Shown: positions 48,401 to 59,970 of the stretch, piece after piece
How the letters are laid out: each line of letters starts with the position of its first letter
How positions within the stretch are numbered: the first letter of the stretch is position 1
NCBI GenBank assembly: GCA_011009095.1
Contig: VTPC01005435.1
Coordinates: forward strand, 62,001-126,000
Direction: 5' to 3'
DNA: 64,000 bases
DNA from: Ignelater luminosus
Lineage: Eukaryota > Arthropoda > Insecta > Coleoptera > Elateridae
The notes under the pieces: model-generated
What the model saw: the letters and a program-made list of their open reading frames with translations, nothing else
Told to the model about the DNA's origin: nothing
Database searches by the model: none
Translations under genes and position numbers: made by a program

Positions 48401-49669
48401 GCTCGAGTGGCGCTCAATACAATGGGATTTATAAATCTTGGTGCAACTGGAGTTAACATGGCAAATTCAACCTATCATGTTGTTGATGATTGGCTTACTG
48501 AACAAATAAAGCCATCAATCTTGACCGTTGTTCAGTTAAATTCGTCTATCTTATTCTTTGGAAATGCTGTTTATGATTTCAATGCAACCGATGCAGTTAT
48601 TGACGAAAGTCAAGCAAACGTTCTAAAGCAACATCAGGATTCGCTTAAAAGTAATAGGCATAGGTAAATTAGTCTTTTGGAATATACGAGATATAATCAA
48701 TTTGTTTTAATATATTTTAGGAGAATGCTCAATAATTTAACAAAAGAAACGATTGATCAAAAAGATGAGGATGTTAGTGCAGAAGTAATTTCATCAATCC
48801 GCAATATGGGAAATGCTAATAAAATATTAGCTATATTGATACGCAATAGTCAACTATTTAATAATAAAGGTATAATGTTCTCAGCAGAGAGTGGTGAAAT
48901 TAAATTGAATGGAGTATCTGTCAATTTATTAGAATTTGAATCAATGACAAGAACTGAAAAGGCACAGTTTCTTACAGACTTATCTCAAACATCACTAACA
49001 CCTACTTCAGACACTGATAATATAACACAAACTATGAACGCTATTACAATTATATTTAATATTCAAGAGGATAATACACTAGCAAAATATGGTCAAGTTA
49101 TCTCTGTTACCTGTAAATTTGTTAATTTAGCTTCTACTTTACTACAAGATTTTTCAAATTTCATACAAGAAAAAATATTGAGAATATGCAAAGTGCTTTG
49201 TGATAGATTAATGGAGTCAATAGATTTTCCAAATATATTTACTAATTATTTTTCTCATATTAGTAAAGAACCGCTTGTTGTAATTTTAAGATTTGTAACG
49301 GATTTTATGAAAATTAAAATAAGTTCTGAAGAAGCCAATTATGAACTGCAGAAAGCTAAAGCCTTACTTTCAGCAAACTTTCATGAAGAAAATTTTGATA
49401 AAAAATGGGGAATATTACCTAGTACGAAAAATAAAGCACTCATTTGGTTTGAAAGAGTTGTAAATAATTTTGTAACAGATGCTTCCATTAATGAGTTATT
49501 ATTAAGAGAATTAGTGCAGTATGTTATGAATATAATTACGGAAAAAGTTTATGATAGTTGCGATGCAGAAGAAAAATATAAAAAACGTGAGAGAAATACT
49601 GTAAGAAATACATACAGAATCTCGTGCAAAATCTGTGGTGGTTTTTATTATAGTAAAACTAATTCATGA
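45442..49669 (+). CDS. FAF1-like ubiquitin-like/UAS protein fused to DUF4781, copy B
   Basis: Tandem paralogue of the gene at 27858-41576. Nine coding exons: 45442-45532, 46020-46265, 46344-46477, 46530-46939, 47002-47198, 47602-48152, 48207-48338, 48398-48663 and 48721-49669, 2976 nt or 991 aa. Exons 3-8 are exactly the lengths of copy A's (134, 410, 197, 551, 132 and 266 nt). The domain order is the same: ubiquitin-like (LKLYIYGKTDV, NITGWTNKP), UAS (FIAQFIFRYGEEHVPFHD, YYVIGWDVGNKVFHSALK), DUF4781 (EPMPEEKIRRAKKYPDYNPN, LSPSCGVGHAILKG). It ends in a CKICGG motif shared with copy A (CKVCGG). Both copies keep open frames and canonical junctions, so both are probably expressed. The main divergence is in the linker of exon 9. 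The start ATG is preceded by an acceptor at 45419-45420, implying a 5' UTR intron. Confidence 0.86.
47199..47601. other. intron 5 of FAF1-like B
   Basis: A 403-bp AT-rich intron; copy A's matching intron is 365 bp. Nothing else recognised. Confidence 0.6.
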
Positions 49670-50636
49670 TAATTCTAATTTTAGAAAAAGCTGTCAGTAT
49701 TAATAACATGATTTAATCATACTATAAACGGGTGTCTGAATGTGCTTTACCTATATTTAGTAAGTTCCACATTAAAATAGTAACATATTCTAGACAATGT
49801 AAGCTTTAATTAGATTTACTGCTGGAAAATCCCAATTTACAGTGAAGTTAGAACAAATTGCTTCATTAGGAGATTTTGCCCTTTTCGTTAAATAGCTTTA
49901 CAAATTTTACTTTTCTATTGTAGCCATTGCTTTAGATACAAATACATATTATACGCCAGTATCTTTATCAGCATTAACAGAATTAGGAGTAAGCATTTTA
50001 ATAATATACAAAGTAAAAAATATATCTTCAATTTTATATTCTCACATGGCTGTGGCTTTAAATGTAGGTAGTAAATAGTAGTACTAACATTTAGGCTCAA
50101 AGCATTATTCTCAGGAGATTGCATATTGAACTAATAAATTGAAAATACTAATTTTGGACCCAATTCTAAAATAAAATATGTAGGTGCACATAAAAATGGC
50201 AAAGCAAATTATTTTTAAGAATTATGAAAATATTTAAAATGAATCTAGTACATATACGGGTGAAAAGCCTTCCAAATATGAAATCACAACAGCTTGAATG
50301 TGTTATTGTATGAGAAGATTTTACAATGGTTAAAAAATAAAATATGGCAAATTATGTTCATTGATTTTGTAAGCATTTGGGTGTAGAATAACCTCTCATG
50401 ATCACCTTTATGTTTCACATTTCATACAGGATGTTTTGAAGATGAGTGCAAACATTTGACAGGCACATTTAATATCTCATCTTGTTCTTGAAATATTGAA
50501 AAAAACAAGAAATTTCAAATTAAAATTTGATGCCCTGTATCCTGGAAATGGTGCTCTTTAGGGAAAAAAGTTATATGACAAAAAAAGGCTTAATTTTTGA
50601 CAAGGAATGCACCTGCCAAATTTTTGCAGTCTTTTG
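49670..50636. other. intergenic downstream of FAF1-like B
   Basis: AT-rich sequence holding the presumed 3' UTR of copy B. No gene or repeat boundary recognised. Confidence 0.4.
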
Positions 50637-52153
50637 GTATACCGTGAATATTATTTAAGGCGAAACATGCAAGCAGTACAAGTTTGAAATATCTATAGCA
50701 ACTAAAGTCGAATTATTGGAAGAAACCTTAGCAACCTTTAGATTGTATGCATGAACTTGTCCACTTAAAATAGAACATTGGTGATTTTAAATGTTAAATA
50801 TTGTTGCTAGTTTTGCCAATTAAATAAAAAAGAACAAGAAAATATTCCTATATAGTTTAATAGGTATGTATGTAAAAACATAAACAATTCTCTCATTTAC
50901 CTCTATTTGCCAAAAATTCCAAGGTTTTTCTGCAGTAAACTAAATTTAAAAAGTAGAAACGTATTCTAAGAAAAATTAAATAAGAAACTTATAACAAATT
51001 TTCAAATATATCTCTATTTACAGCCAAACAGAATCTGAGGTGATCATAAAAATTATGTAATGTATTTCTTAATTGTTCTGCTGTGATAGCTTGTTTTAGC
51101 TGGTCGAAATCCATCAGTATTCCATCAAAGACCTTGGTTTTCATATATTTCCAATAAAAAAAAAATCCATTGGCGTTAGGTCCGATGACCAAGCAGGCCA
51201 GGATATTCTACCTCCTTGCCAAATCTAAGGACATGGAAAATTCTCATTTGAGTACTTCTTTACTCTTCTGACATTAAGGGTGGGAGCACCATCATTCTGG
51301 AACCATATATCTTCGTGAATGTTCAAATTTAAATTATTTAAAATTAGCATCATGTTATCTTGTAGCGATGATAAATAATTCTCAGCACAAATATTTCCAA
51401 TAATAAAAAAAGGTCCTATAATGTTAGTGCCTACGATACTTGCCTAAACATTACCTTTGGATGGTCGCTGTGTTTTACTGATGTTATACAAATGTAAATT
51501 GTTTCTACATCGATACCTGCAATTTTGTGTGTTCACTTTGCTGGTAATATAGATAGATAATGTTCTGTGAGATATCTGGATTGGTATTAATTTTTTCTGT
51601 GTTTGAAATCGTTCGCAATTAGTTCTTGATGGTCTTGAAAATGATACGACCTATATTTTTCTTTTGTGAACAGCCTGTGGACACTGCTTCAACTCACTGC
51701 TGTAATTTGGCTAAGTTCTCTTAAGGTTAAGCGTCTGTTATTGCCTGCTAAATTAGTAATCTTATTACATATTTCCTCAGCAAGAACAGGCTTAGCCCTT
51801 ACTCCCTTATTATGTGTTGACTCAATACAGCCCTTATTCTTCAGGTTATTAATCATACTCATCCACTGGGAAAGTAATAAGAAATAAATCTGAAACCTGT
51901 TGTAAGCTAAGGGGATTATCGTACCATTTCACCATTTGTAATTTTTCTTCGAAGGTGTACATGCTAATTTTAGTTTTATTTCTTATTATTCTCTTAAGTT
52001 GATGTGATTAACATAAATCAATAAACATGCAAATGTTCTGTTTTAGATGGGACGCTTCAATGAAATGCGAGTTAGTTACCTTAGCAATGGTAACTATGAC
52101 AATAGCAGACTCTAAGCCTGCATGTTTCGTCTTTAATAAAATTCACTGTATAT
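50637..52153 (-). mobile_element. decayed Tc1/mariner-type transposon with terminal inverted repeats
   Basis: Ends pair as inverted repeats: left about 50637-50675 (TACCGTGAATATTATTTAAGGC then GAAACATGC) and right about 52113-52153 (GCATGTTTCGTC..ATTCACTGTATA). The minus strand carries a broken transposase. It starts MYTFEEKLQMVKWYDNPLSL (about 51962), later shows ALLTLRELSQITAVS-type helix-turn-helix text, then a degraded DDE block (IWF..DGAP-like) near 51300. Several stops and frame changes are present, so it is inactive. Confidence 0.65.
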
Positions 52154-55100
52154 CTTTACAGAAAAATTAAAAAGTTTTGAAGAGAATGGTATGAATCTAT
52201 ACAGGGTTGATTTGAAATACTTGTAGAAATTTAAACTACATATTTCTTAAGCACCAAGCATTCATAAAAAAAAATTAATTTTCTTTTGTTGAGAAGAAAT
52301 TGGATTTTGAAAAATCTGCGATTAATTGTTTGAGAACTTTTGGAAAGTATTTACCATGCACACAATGATGTCATAATCATAATATACTGTAAATTTACCA
52401 ACTCAGCATTTCTGAGCAAGGTACCTAATTACTGCATTGTGGGAATAGGATAATGGTTTAGTTTACTGTTAGCAGTGCTCCATTGACAGTAAAGGTAGTT
52501 TTTAGAAAACTCTTAAGTATTTATTGTCTACCCAGTAAGCACAGTTCCATAGCACCATATGGGAAAAATCTTTATTGAATGATGAACTTTACATCAAGTG
52601 TGCTACTTTACCAAAGCTCCATTTTTATTTTTTACATAAAAATAAAGAAAAGAAGATTATTTACATTTACATAAAATGAGTATTGTGCAATATGTATCTA
52701 ATCAATAAGTGTTTTTAATTAGATTGCATCGACTTTTATTGATTAACAAATAAGGAAAAGCGAAATAAAGGGCAAAATATGAAAATTTAGTCAAATAAGT
52801 CCATTTTTCAGACATTGTTCCTAAAAATGTCAAATTTGACAGGTAATGGAGACCACATGATTACTTTTGATTAGGTCATTTTTGGTTCCGCAGCAAGCAA
52901 CACCTGATGCCAAAAATAAATTTTTCATAAATCATTCAATAAAAATTCTTCCCATATGGTGCAGACTTTTTGACAGACACTGTATATAACAGAACAACTG
53001 TTACTTAATGTTTTAATGTTACGTAACTGGTAACATAAATGTAACATACATTTAAGGAGATAGGACATGGTCCCTGATGTATCATATATGTATCTGATAC
53101 TTGATTCTGATAAAAGTTAGATACATATATGATACGTATCTGAGATCTTGCCTTTATATTACAGTTAACGTGTATTATGCATTGCAGTTCTGCAAAGAAG
53201 CTTTTGATGCTCTTTCTTGCTATATGGATACAATAACATCTCAGGCAGTTTTACTTGTCAGGGATCATTTTACGTTTTGTTTGTGGCTAAGGCTACTCTT
53301 GGACCTTAGATATTAGTTTTTTTATAATGCTTATTACCTTGACTTGATTTTATATTTGAATTATCACCATGAGATTTTGAAATTCTGCAGCAAAAGAGAT
53401 AGGTAGCGACAGATTTAATTCAATTTAGTTTATTTAAAATCATTTTGATTAAACAGATCCTATTACTAAAAATATTAGTCTCATAACAATTAAAATACTA
53501 AATTAAAAAAACAAAATTGCTTCCGTTATAAAAATTAATGTTTAAAAAAAACACCTATAGCTTGTAGCAGTTTCCAATTGCTGATAATGACTAATGATGA
53601 TACTGAAACAGTTTCATAGAATTTATTTTTTATTTAAGTATTATTTTGAAATACATTGAATTTATCAATTTTGGTTCTTATTTTCTCCGAGTCAATCGGA
53701 GATTACTTAAGTGAAACCACTCACTCATGATAGTTTCCGTCTCTTGCTTCTATGTACAATAATCCTTTAATAAAACCAAAGAGCGCCATTTGTAAAAGTT
53801 CATGGGGGGACGTTCCTGTTGTTCAGTTTTTGGTTACGTTAGGTGTTCAAGAGGGATCACCATTGCTGTTCAGATTGAAAGTCCAAAGAGACTTCCCCTT
53901 GTTAGAAGTCTAAGGCTTCAAAACAATCTTTGTCTAAGGGTACCAACATGCTTTGGGCCAGCCCTGATCTTACTGTTCAGTTACTAAAAAGAGGAAAACC
54001 TGTTACTGTTTATATACACTGCCAAATATGTACATCATAAGCCGATAATTCCAAATCTGCATAAAGTAAAATTATCAACACACTTCAAATTAGTTCAAAA
54101 TAAAAGATAGAAACCCTACACTTACATATTTTCTTAACAAGACTGACTATTTCGATGTTTATAAGGAAATTAATGAATTTGCTGGGTTTTAATATCTTGT
54201 ACTTATTTGATTTCTAAATCTATTTACAGGATAAATATTAAAAAATATATAACTGTAAATTGAAATTGTAATGCACTAACAGGATAGGACTTTTACAACC
54301 AATTTATTAACATGAATTGGAATTACAATTACTTTATTAACAAATTAGCTATATTCAAGGAGCGGTATCAGTTAGTTGATATGTCATGAAAAGAATCGGT
54401 GACGTGACCATGCCAGCAGTGGACCGTTTACCAAGTATTATATCAATTATGTACACATGCATATAATAAAACGAAAATGTGTTGCACCATTGGCCTGCGC
54501 TTATCTTGCAGAAAATACGTCACTATCTTATGTGAATTGCACATGTCTAGTCGTCTGCCTAAGTAATATGGATAAAGTCTACGTGTTTAAATGCATCACG
54601 GTCAGGTAGACGGACAACTTTACTGAGCCATCAACTATTTAATTGATTATATTATAGTAAAAGGCAAAAAACATAATTAAAACATCATTATAAATGTTGT
54701 ACAATGTTCATATCTTAAATTTTAAAAGCCATTTATAAAATAAATAAATAATGTCTGAAAGCTGAACTTCACATTAAATAACAATGTAGACTACACTGAA
54801 TTTATTTTGACAGTATTTTGATCAAGAAATTTTGTTTTAATTGAAGTTCAATCTTGTCATTGTACCTGAATATCCAATCTATGATTATAATTAGGCGTAG
54901 GATTCCTATGCATTTTCGAGTTTTTTGATGTGCAACAAACATATGCTAAGTTGAATCTGGATTTGCATAGGTTTTTTCAATGCATAAAAGCTGTATGTTA
55001 GCTGTATGAAAGCGTATACAATTGTATAATCTACAGATTCTTATAAAGGAACATATTTTGAAATTTATAAGTGTATATTAAATCCTAAGCCTAATTATAA

Positions 55101-55510
55101 CTTATATAAATATTTGTATCGTGATAGTCAATTACAGCATTACCTATTATCTAATTGTAAATTATGTGATATCAAAAAAAAAAAGAAAAAAAAATAAATT
55201 GAAGAAAGAAGAATGCACTATTATTAGAAATTTATAAGAGCAATGCTTATAATCTTTATTTTAGTATGCTTTGTTATGAAATATAAATTTTATATTTATG
55301 TTTTATATAGAATAATATATGTTTATTTTAGATAATATATTTTAATATAGTAATTAATATATTGTAAATGTCATATTTATAAATAATAAATATATTTAAA
55401 TCATTATTTGTATTGTTGATTGCATTCACAGCATTGAAGGGCCGATAAAATTCTAATGTCTATTCTATTTTAGATATATCTTTAATATGTACAAAAATGT
55501 ATAAGTTTTA
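52154..55510. other. intergenic, no recognised gene
   Basis: 3.4 kb of AT-rich DNA. The only structure noted is a perfect 17-bp inverted repeat, 53079-53095 with 53119-53135 (GTATCATATATGTATCT), separated by 23 bp. ORFs at 53101-53316 and 53802-53987 have no family resemblance. Confidence 0.4.
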
Positions 55511-55518
55511 TTGATAAC

Positions 55519-58150
55519 TAAAGAGCGGATTCGTAGGAAAGATCCTTTTTATAAATTATTTAGGGCAAAAAACCGAGTTATAAACTCATTTCTATCAAAA
55601 ATAAACCATTTGGCACCCCCTTTATTTTTCCTAAATTCCTAAATTATGAATGTTGATCCTAAATACTGTATTTTAGCTTCCTATTTTAGGATATTTTATT
55701 TTTTTTTCTTTTATGTATTCCCTCAGTTGAGATACAACAACTTGAACTTCGTTTGCATCTCAATGCAGTTGTGTGTCAACTTTAGCCATTTCCAACAAGG
55801 AAGTCAACGACCCTTTTTAACAGTAGTTGCAAGCTTGTGTAACAAGTTAAGGATTTCATAATATTAGCAAATAATACACATTTTTGCAGTTAACAATAGG
55901 GCAACCCTCTGCTGGCTCGGAGCAGGTAGGCGAATTGCCAGCAACAACAACTCCGGGCTGGGCTGTTGACTGACGGTCGAAAGTGTGTTAGCAGGTCATT
56001 ATGCAACTTCGAAAAATGAATGGATGGTCTCGTAGAATAGATAATGTTGAATGAATAGCTTCCGTTTTAATAGCCCTCACCATAGTTCACAAAAGGAGGA
56101 AAATATCCTAATTGGAGACGGGGGTGGGATTGGTTAGTCATTGTCTTGCACTTGTGCTTTGGTACCAATTCTATGAAGATATTTCTAATAATCTGTACAG
56201 TATGCATGTGTGTGTACATTTATCGGTGGCTTACATCATAGTGTAATTTAGCTATTTATTAAATTAGAATCTAAACATGCCTAAACACAAGGAAATGTAC
56301 ACAGAAAGAATTCAGAAGTGGTTAAAAACAGCCAAAAACGCTGAACTTTTACAGATTTCTGATGAAAGGAAAGAAATGCTCTTTTGCAAAGCATGTGCTA
56401 AAACGATAAGTTGTAAAAAACTGATATCTGGTAATGTCGGTATATCTAAGCATATCCTTTATTTTGCAGTTTGCATGTAACCGAGTGTCTCATTTACTAC
56501 AACATGTGAAGGGATCAACATATATCGGAAATCAAAGAAAACCGTATAGACAAACTTTGGTTACTGGTATTAATCAAGATGCCTCTGTTAATCAATTTTA
56601 TATGGACCTGTGTTCTTCGCCTTCTTGGGTGCTAATATTCTGTTTTATAGAATGACATCGCCAGTATTAATTAAATGTTTAGAAAAGTATTGCGGCAGAA
56701 ATATCCCAAGTGAATCGACATTGAGGAAAAATTATTTACCAAAATGTTATCAAAATGTATGTATTTATTTGTCCTTGTTTAAATAACAAATTAATTGATA
56801 GTGTACTGCAGGTTTTGATGGAGGTTCGTTAGAGTATTAGTGATTCTGACATTTGGATTTGTGTTGATGAAACCACAGACATCACAGGCCGAAATATCGC
56901 AAACATGATTATTGGAAAGTTAAACAGCGAGGAAATAACGAGTCCTATAGTTTTAGCATCCAAGCCGCTAGAAAGAACAAACAACGCAACCATGGCACGG
57001 TTTATAAATAATTCTTTAGGTAAATAGGGAATGCTGGTGTATTACGCAGAATTATAATTTCATGGTATCATTTTGCAGCTGCATTATGGCCTTTGGGCGT
57101 AAAATATGAAAGAGTAAAACTACTGCTAACGGACGGAGCTCCATATATAGTAAAGTGTGGAACCAATGTGACAGTATTTTGCTCTTATTTAATCCATCTA
57201 ACCTGCATGGCTGATGGTTTAAATCTTGTGTGCAAAACAATTGTTCGCAATATCAGGATAATAATGGTTTGATATCGTCCATTAAAAAAATTTTCTTGAA
57301 AGCACCTTTACGGATTGAACTTTATAAAGAAAAACTACCAGAATTACCATTACCACCAGAACCTGTTTTAACAAGGTGGTGTACCTGGTTGGAAGCAGCA
57401 GTTTTTTATGCTGACAATTTTGAGAAAATAAAAGAGGTATTTTGAAGTGGTTTTTATATGAATTTTTATTTAATGGATACATTTTTACAGGTTGTTCTGA
57501 GCCTAGAACCTGGTTTTGAAGCTTTGTTAAAGTGCAAGGTTACTTAAATCAATCAGATATAAAAAAACCACCTCCTTTACATTAAAGCTCATTTTAAAAT
57601 TCTAATTTCAATCGTAAGAAAACTAGAGAAAGTCGGATTACCTCTTACAGATTCATTGACCATAATTCAAGAAGTAGAAACGTCTCTGAAAGGGTGCCTC
57701 GGTAATGTTGGAAAATTAGCATATGAAAAATTTTTAAATGTTACTACAAAAAATCTGGGTTATAGAGATATATTGAATATACAAAAACTATTATCTGGTG
57801 AAAGTGTTGACACCCAAAGTTTAATACAAAATTTTCCAATTTATAAATATGCACCTATTACATCGTGTGATGTTGAGCGCAGCTTTTCGTGGTTCAAATC
57901 CATTTTAACAGAGAAGCATACAAACTTTACCCCTGAAAATTTGGAGCAGTATTTTGTATGTAATGCTTTTCTGTCACATAGAACCAATTTAGAATTAACT
58001 GATATGTAAATTCAGAAATGTATGTATAAGCATCTCTTACTTACTTACTTAAATAAAGTGTAAATTGTTCAAACATTGATATCTTCTTTTATCCTTCTTA
58101 TTTTAGGATCCTATTTCTGAGATTTTATTATCCTAAGAATCCGCTCTTTA
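55519..58150 (+). mobile_element. full-length hAT transposon, degraded
   Basis: 2632 bp. The left end is TAAAGAGCGGATTCGTAGGA; the right end, read inward, is TAAAGAGCGGATTCTTAGGA (one mismatch). It is flanked by 8-bp duplications TTGATAAC (55511-55518) and TTGATGAC (58151-58158), one mismatch. Additional TTTAGG/TCCTA subterminal motifs lie near both ends. The interior encodes a hAT transposase on the plus strand, interrupted by intron-like sequences and mutations. Confidence 0.92.
56277..58009 (+). pseudogene. hAT transposase pseudogene with intron-like interruptions
   Basis: Starts MPKHKEMYTERIQKWLK, continuing with a BED/CGGBP1-like zinc-binding region (FCKACAKTISCKK). Later blocks are CLEKYCGRNIPSESTLRKNY, ISDSDIWICVDETTDITGRN (the first catalytic acidic block of hAT), LLLTDGAPYI, LTRWCTWLEAAVFYA and the C-terminal dimerisation region SCDVERSFSWFKSIL. 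Candidate GT-AG introns lie at about 56433-56466, 56758-56811, 57020-57077 and 57437-57490. A TAG stop (near 56829), a frame change near 56625 and others around 57230 show that it is dead. Confidence 0.85.
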
Positions 58151-58158
58151 TTGATGAC

Positions 58159-59118
58159 ATTTCACTGATGAAATAAAATATCTCATAAGCAGAACATGAA
58201 CAAATTGACATGCTGTGCAAAACAGAACTTGATATTAACTAATTGTAGACATAAACAAAACAATAAAAATTAGAGAAATTATTCTAGAACCATTATTATT
58301 TTATGAGTAGAGTCGATTTAAAATTCTACAGACCAAAGTTATCGCATACTTGTAAATAAGGAAACTATTCGCAAGGGTGTATTTTATAAGCTAGATTGCA
58401 AGCACCTGGAAAATCAAGATAAAGTTCTTTTTTTTATGGTTTCATACCTTTCTGCTTTATTTGAATTCAAAAATAAAATTAAAAAGGATGATGTATCAGT
58501 GATGGCTACTATAAGGAAGGCAATGGGGTAGTGTCTCCATAAAAATAAAAATACTAAAATATAAAGCATTTAGGTATTTCTGCAAACAAAACTTATGGAG
58601 ATTAAGCATGTTTTCCACCTCATAAATTGTTTCTACAAATTAAGTGCAAATAAAGCCTTGATAAGTAGTGGATGCCTATTAAATTTCATTAGTGTAATAC
58701 AACCTTCCCATATTCAGTACTCACAAAACACTGATGTCTTTAAAGTGGTTGATGATGGTTTATTAAGTTAATTTTCTTCTGCAAAACCTCTGAATTTGTT
58801 GATATGTTTTTAACAATTAATAAACCTCTCCTTATTAATAAATTGTAGTTTTTATCTAATGAACATGTTATGGATATTATTTTATTCAAAGATGTAGAAT
58901 ACTAGGCTCATCAAAAATCTTTACTTTTTATTGTGTCGAAACAGTTTACAGCCTACTTACATATTTCTTGAAAACTATAATGCGAGTCTGTAATAATAAA
59001 TAAAATTGAGTAAAAGTTTATTGTATTTTGTTTATACAAGTACAAGCAGGTACATGATTAATTAAATTACTTTTATACAAATAATTAAAATTGCTAAAAT
59101 CACTATTTCATATCTTCA
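58159..59118. other. intergenic hAT/SDHAF3
   Basis: About 1 kb of AT-rich DNA including the SDHAF3 3' UTR (minus-strand AATAAA at about 59022-59017). Short coding-like pieces on the plus strand (58300-58800) are not recognisable. Confidence 0.4.
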
Positions 59119-59518
59119 CTAAGTATTTTTATCTGATTCTTTCTGTTCAGCAGCTAATTTGAGTTCATATAACTGCTGAATTTGTTCATCTCGAAATTGA
59201 TCCAAATCGGTATTGGATAATTCCAAACCTACAGTCTTTGATGTATGAGGTCCTCTTAAACCCAGTTGTTCGGCAAGATTTATTGCATACATCTAAAAGT
59301 CATGTAAAATTATTATTATAATTATCATGTGATTAAATTAAACTTACAGACCACTCATTCATAAATATTTTCGCTTCGTCAGGATTACAATTCTTATGCC
59401 TTTTAAATTCATCCCGAGCATAATTGTTTCCTAATAATCTTAATTCTTGAGGCAATCCTCTATGCAGCTTCATAATGGTTTTGTACAGTCTTCTTACTTT
59501 TTGAGCCTGTGTTAACAT
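59119..59518 (-). CDS. SDHAF3: succinate dehydrogenase assembly factor 3 (Acn9, LYR family)
   Basis: A mitochondrial matrix factor that protects the iron-sulphur subunit during complex II assembly. Two exons, 59518-59348 and 59292-59119, total 345 nt or 114 aa; family length is about 115-130. The N-terminal LYR-type motif is RRLYKTIMKLHRGLP (L-Y-K rather than L-Y-R). Next comes LGNNYARDEFKRHK, diagnostic for SDHAF3/Acn9, and NEWSMYAINLAEQLG across the junction. The Met at 59518 (MLTQAQKVRRLY) is preferred over an in-frame upstream Met, because family members start close to the LYR helix. It is head-to-head with the ATF2-like gene. Confidence 0.93.
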
Positions 59519-59970
59519 TTTGATGAAATTATTTTCAATTCCCACTTTTTATCATCTCTTGGACAACATTTTTAGATAGGGTTATAACATAACCTAAAAT
59601 AAATTTAAAGATTAGTAGAATTTAAGGTTATATGTGTTTATTTTGAATTGTTGTTTTAAAAATTCATTTAAATTACAAAACAAATATACACTTTTTATCT
59701 TAAATGCTTAATTTTAATAGAAACTAGTCAAATATCATTTTAAATCCAATCTACAAATAATTATCTAAGTTTCTATGTGATACAAATGATACAAATTCAA
59801 CCCACCTGGAATACAAATGTCAATGTTAAAATTTTGTGGTTATATGTTGAAATAAAATGCCTCAAAGCTTAAGAATTTTTAAGAAATATTGTAACTTGCT
59901 TATTCAACGTATTAATTTTAATAAAATGATGGAATTGAAGTTGTAGTGTGTTGTCAAAGTAGTAGTCGCT
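59519..59970. promoter_or_regulatory. bidirectional promoter SDHAF3 / ATF2-like
   Basis: The 452 bp between two divergent start codons must contain both promoters and 5' UTRs unless non-coding exons lie elsewhere. The sequence is AT-rich without a clear TATA box that I would defend. Confidence 0.5.

Noticed and set aside
53079..53135. Perfect 17-bp inverted repeat as a terminator or mobile element
   Set aside because: Isolated, AT-rich and not associated with a gene end or target duplication; too short to interpret.
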